From: Thermoguttaceae bacterium
GTDB lineage: Bacteria; Planctomycetota; Planctomycetia; Pirellulales; Thermoguttaceae
Direction of reading: 5' to 3'
DNA: 14,089 bases
Assembly: GCA_024653385.1 (NCBI GenBank)
Contig: JANLFZ010000019.1
Coordinates: 8,740-22,828 of the forward strand
Shown: one piece after another, positions 12,869 through 14,089 of the stretch
Position numbering within the stretch: position 1 is the first letter of the stretch
Layout: every line of letters starts with the position of its first letter
The notes under the pieces: generated by a model
What the model saw: only the letters and a program-made list of their open reading frames with translations
What the model was told of the DNA's origin: nothing
Database searches by the model: none
Made by a program: the position numbers and the translations under genes

Positions 12869-14089
12869 TCAGATGAGCCCGGCCAGCTTTTGAATCAGCG
12901 TGACGATCCCGGATCGCTGCTGGGCGAGGATCGCCAATCCGGCCCGCGCGTTGGCCGCCAAGTCTTCGTACTTGGCCAGAAGCAGCGTTTCTTCGTCCTC
13001 GTTATAGTCGTCGGTCTGCGTGATGGCGTCGTTCAGATCCGTCTGAAGCTCTGCCAAGAGCGTGGAGGTTGAGGCGATGGCGGCGTTATGGAAGCCGTCG
13101 ACGGCGCCGTCGATCAGCTCGAGTTGGCCGATCGCCTCATCGACGATGCGCAGGGCCCGCGACGTGTTGTCGCCGAGGCCGGCATAGGCCCCGCCCGAGG
13201 CGATCTCGTCGAGCGTGCCGCTAATGCCGCCCAGGCGCGCGGGCTGAAGGCCCCGGATGGCCAGCGTCGCCCGCCGGCTCGGCGAGGTGGAAAGCGAGAA
13301 CGTCAAGGCGTCTCCCCAGACGGTCATTGTGTCGAAGTTGCCGGTAAAGCCGGGTTGGAACTCGACCGTGGCGTGGAGTCCGTCCTCCGTGAATTCGAAC
13401 CGGTTGCCGTCCCCGGTGAGGGTCTGGCCGTTGATCACCGCCTCGGCATCGACGGCGGTTCCCGTGCCCGCGACGTCGAACCGACCTGAAACCATCTCGA
13501 TCGAGATGGCCGCCGCGGAGCCGTAATCGACGCTGGTGAGCGTCAGCGTGTTTCCCTCGACGGTGGCCGTGACTCCCGTCTTGTGGCTGTTGCGGTTGAT
13601 CGTGGCGGCCGCCTCGGCCAGTGTCTGCGAGTCGTCGACGGTGATCGTGGCGCTTCCCCGCTTGCCGGTCAGCGTGAACACCGCGTCGTACACCACGTAG
13701 CTGGTGGGCCCGGCCGTGCCGGTGTACTCGAACTGGGCCTGAGTCGCGGTCTGAAGTACCTCGCCCGAGATGGTCGGGCTGGAACCGTCGGCCTTGGAAT
13801 CGACGCGTACCTCGAGGATTTGCGCGGGATTGCGGCCGTCGACGTGGTAGTCGGCCGAGCCATCGAGGATGCGGCGGCCGCCGGCCGTCGTGCCCGCCAA
13901 CTCGCCGATCTGGGTGATCGCCGCGTCGATGGCCGCTTGGGCGGCGGCCCGCTCCTCGGGCGTGAGCGTTCCGTCTTCGTCCTCGAGCAATGCGTCGCGG
14001 ATCGCGTCGAGTTGAGTGCGCGCCTGTCCGATCGCCGATTGGGCCTGGGTCACCATGCTGCTGGCGGCCGTCACGTTGGCCATGGTCTC
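12869..14089 (-). CDS. flagellin / hook-associated protein (FliC/FlgL family), 5' end outside window
   Basis: Structural subunit of the flagellar filament or hook-filament junction. The frame stays open to the right edge: residues E-T precede the ATG at 14083, and the usual flagellin start (SSG..I..A.DD) is missing, so the true start lies outside. The visible 406 codons begin in the N-terminal helical bundle (MVTQAQSAIGQARTQLDAIR), continue through LAGTTAGGRRILDGSADY, the typical end of the D0/D1 region, and include a central flagellin hook-IN motif (TVDDSQTLAEAAATINRN, then TGVTATVEGNTLTLTS). The C-terminal helical bundle (RALRIVDEAIGQLELIDGAV to the end) closes with ILAQQRSGIVTLIQKL. FliC and FlgL cannot be told apart without the N-terminus. 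The hook-IN insert and LDGS pattern resemble planctomycete flagellins. It converges with nrfA. Confidence 0.85.
   Translation of the reverse strand, partial: ETMANVTAASSMVTQAQSAIGQARTQLDAIRDALLEDEDGTLTPEERAAAQAAIDAAITQIGELAGTTAGGRRILDGSADYHVDGRNPAQILEVRVDSKADGSSPTISGEVLQTATQAQFEYTGTAGPTSYVVYDAVFTLTGKRGSATITVDDSQTLAEAAATINRNSHKTGVTATVEGNTLTLTSVDYGSAAAISIEMVSGRFDVAGTGTAVDAEAVINGQTLTGDGNRFEFTEDGLHATVEFQPGFTGNFDTMTVWGDALTFSLSTSPSRRATLAIRGLQPARLGGISGTLDEIASGGAYAGLGDNTSRALRIVDEAIGQLELIDGAVDGFHNAAIASTSTLLAELQTDLNDAITQTDDYNEDEETLLLAKYEDLAANARAGLAILAQQRSGIVTLIQKLAGLI

Noticed and set aside
13669..13863. Short minus-strand frame within the flagellin gene.
   Set aside because: It is a Ser/Pro/Arg-rich shadow of the flagellin reading frame.

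Overview
The window is GC-rich with strongly GC-biased third codon positions. It reads as a bacterial chromosome segment, most likely from a Planctomycetota (Pirellulales-like) genome. That assignment is an inference. It rests on the stand-alone CoaB ligase, the flagellin type carrying a hook-IN insert, the esterase lipoprotein and the NrfHA pair, not on any rRNA or marker gene. No transposase, CRISPR array, tRNA or rRNA was seen.

Positions 1-5702 (+ strand) are a chemotaxis cluster: the last codons of an upstream gene (possibly cheW), then cheR, cheA, a cheC-family phosphatase gene, cheD and cheY. cheR and cheA overlap by ATGA and are surely co-transcribed. The set matches a CheC-CheD-CheY adaptation and dephosphorylation branch of the Bacillus/Thermotoga kind. 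CheR methylates receptors, CheD deamidates them, CheA phosphorylates CheY, and CheC removes the phosphate. No complete cheW, no cheB methylesterase and no receptor gene lie in the window. CheA carries two complete HPt domains. A run of GGGATTG heptamers that is also a G-quadruplex motif separates cheD from cheY.

Positions 5703-8032 hold a weakly coding stretch and then a large alpha/beta-hydrolase lipoprotein whose 5' end is poorly defined. Part of the sequence before its signal peptide looks more coding on the opposite strand. Its 3' end overlaps convergently with coaB (- strand, stand-alone phosphopantothenate-cysteine ligase domain). coaB lies downstream of a GT4-type glycosyltransferase gene on the same strand, with a perfect 8-bp hairpin and a promoter-like sequence between them.

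Positions 9896-12838 (+ strand) begin with a 323-bp non-coding divergent region. Next come a small ZAS-type zinc-finger (anti-sigma-like) protein with no sigma factor beside it, a likely rho-independent terminator, and nrfH-nrfA. NrfH (tetraheme quinol dehydrogenase) and NrfA (pentaheme nitrite reductase with a CWTCK active-site heme) form the membrane complex for respiratory reduction of nitrite to ammonium.

Positions 12869-14089 (- strand) are the C-terminal part of a flagellin/hook-associated protein that starts outside the window. Overall the gene content belongs to known families. The points most worth checking are the heptamer/G4 tract, the esterase 5' end, the two-HPt CheA and the degenerate first site of CheC.
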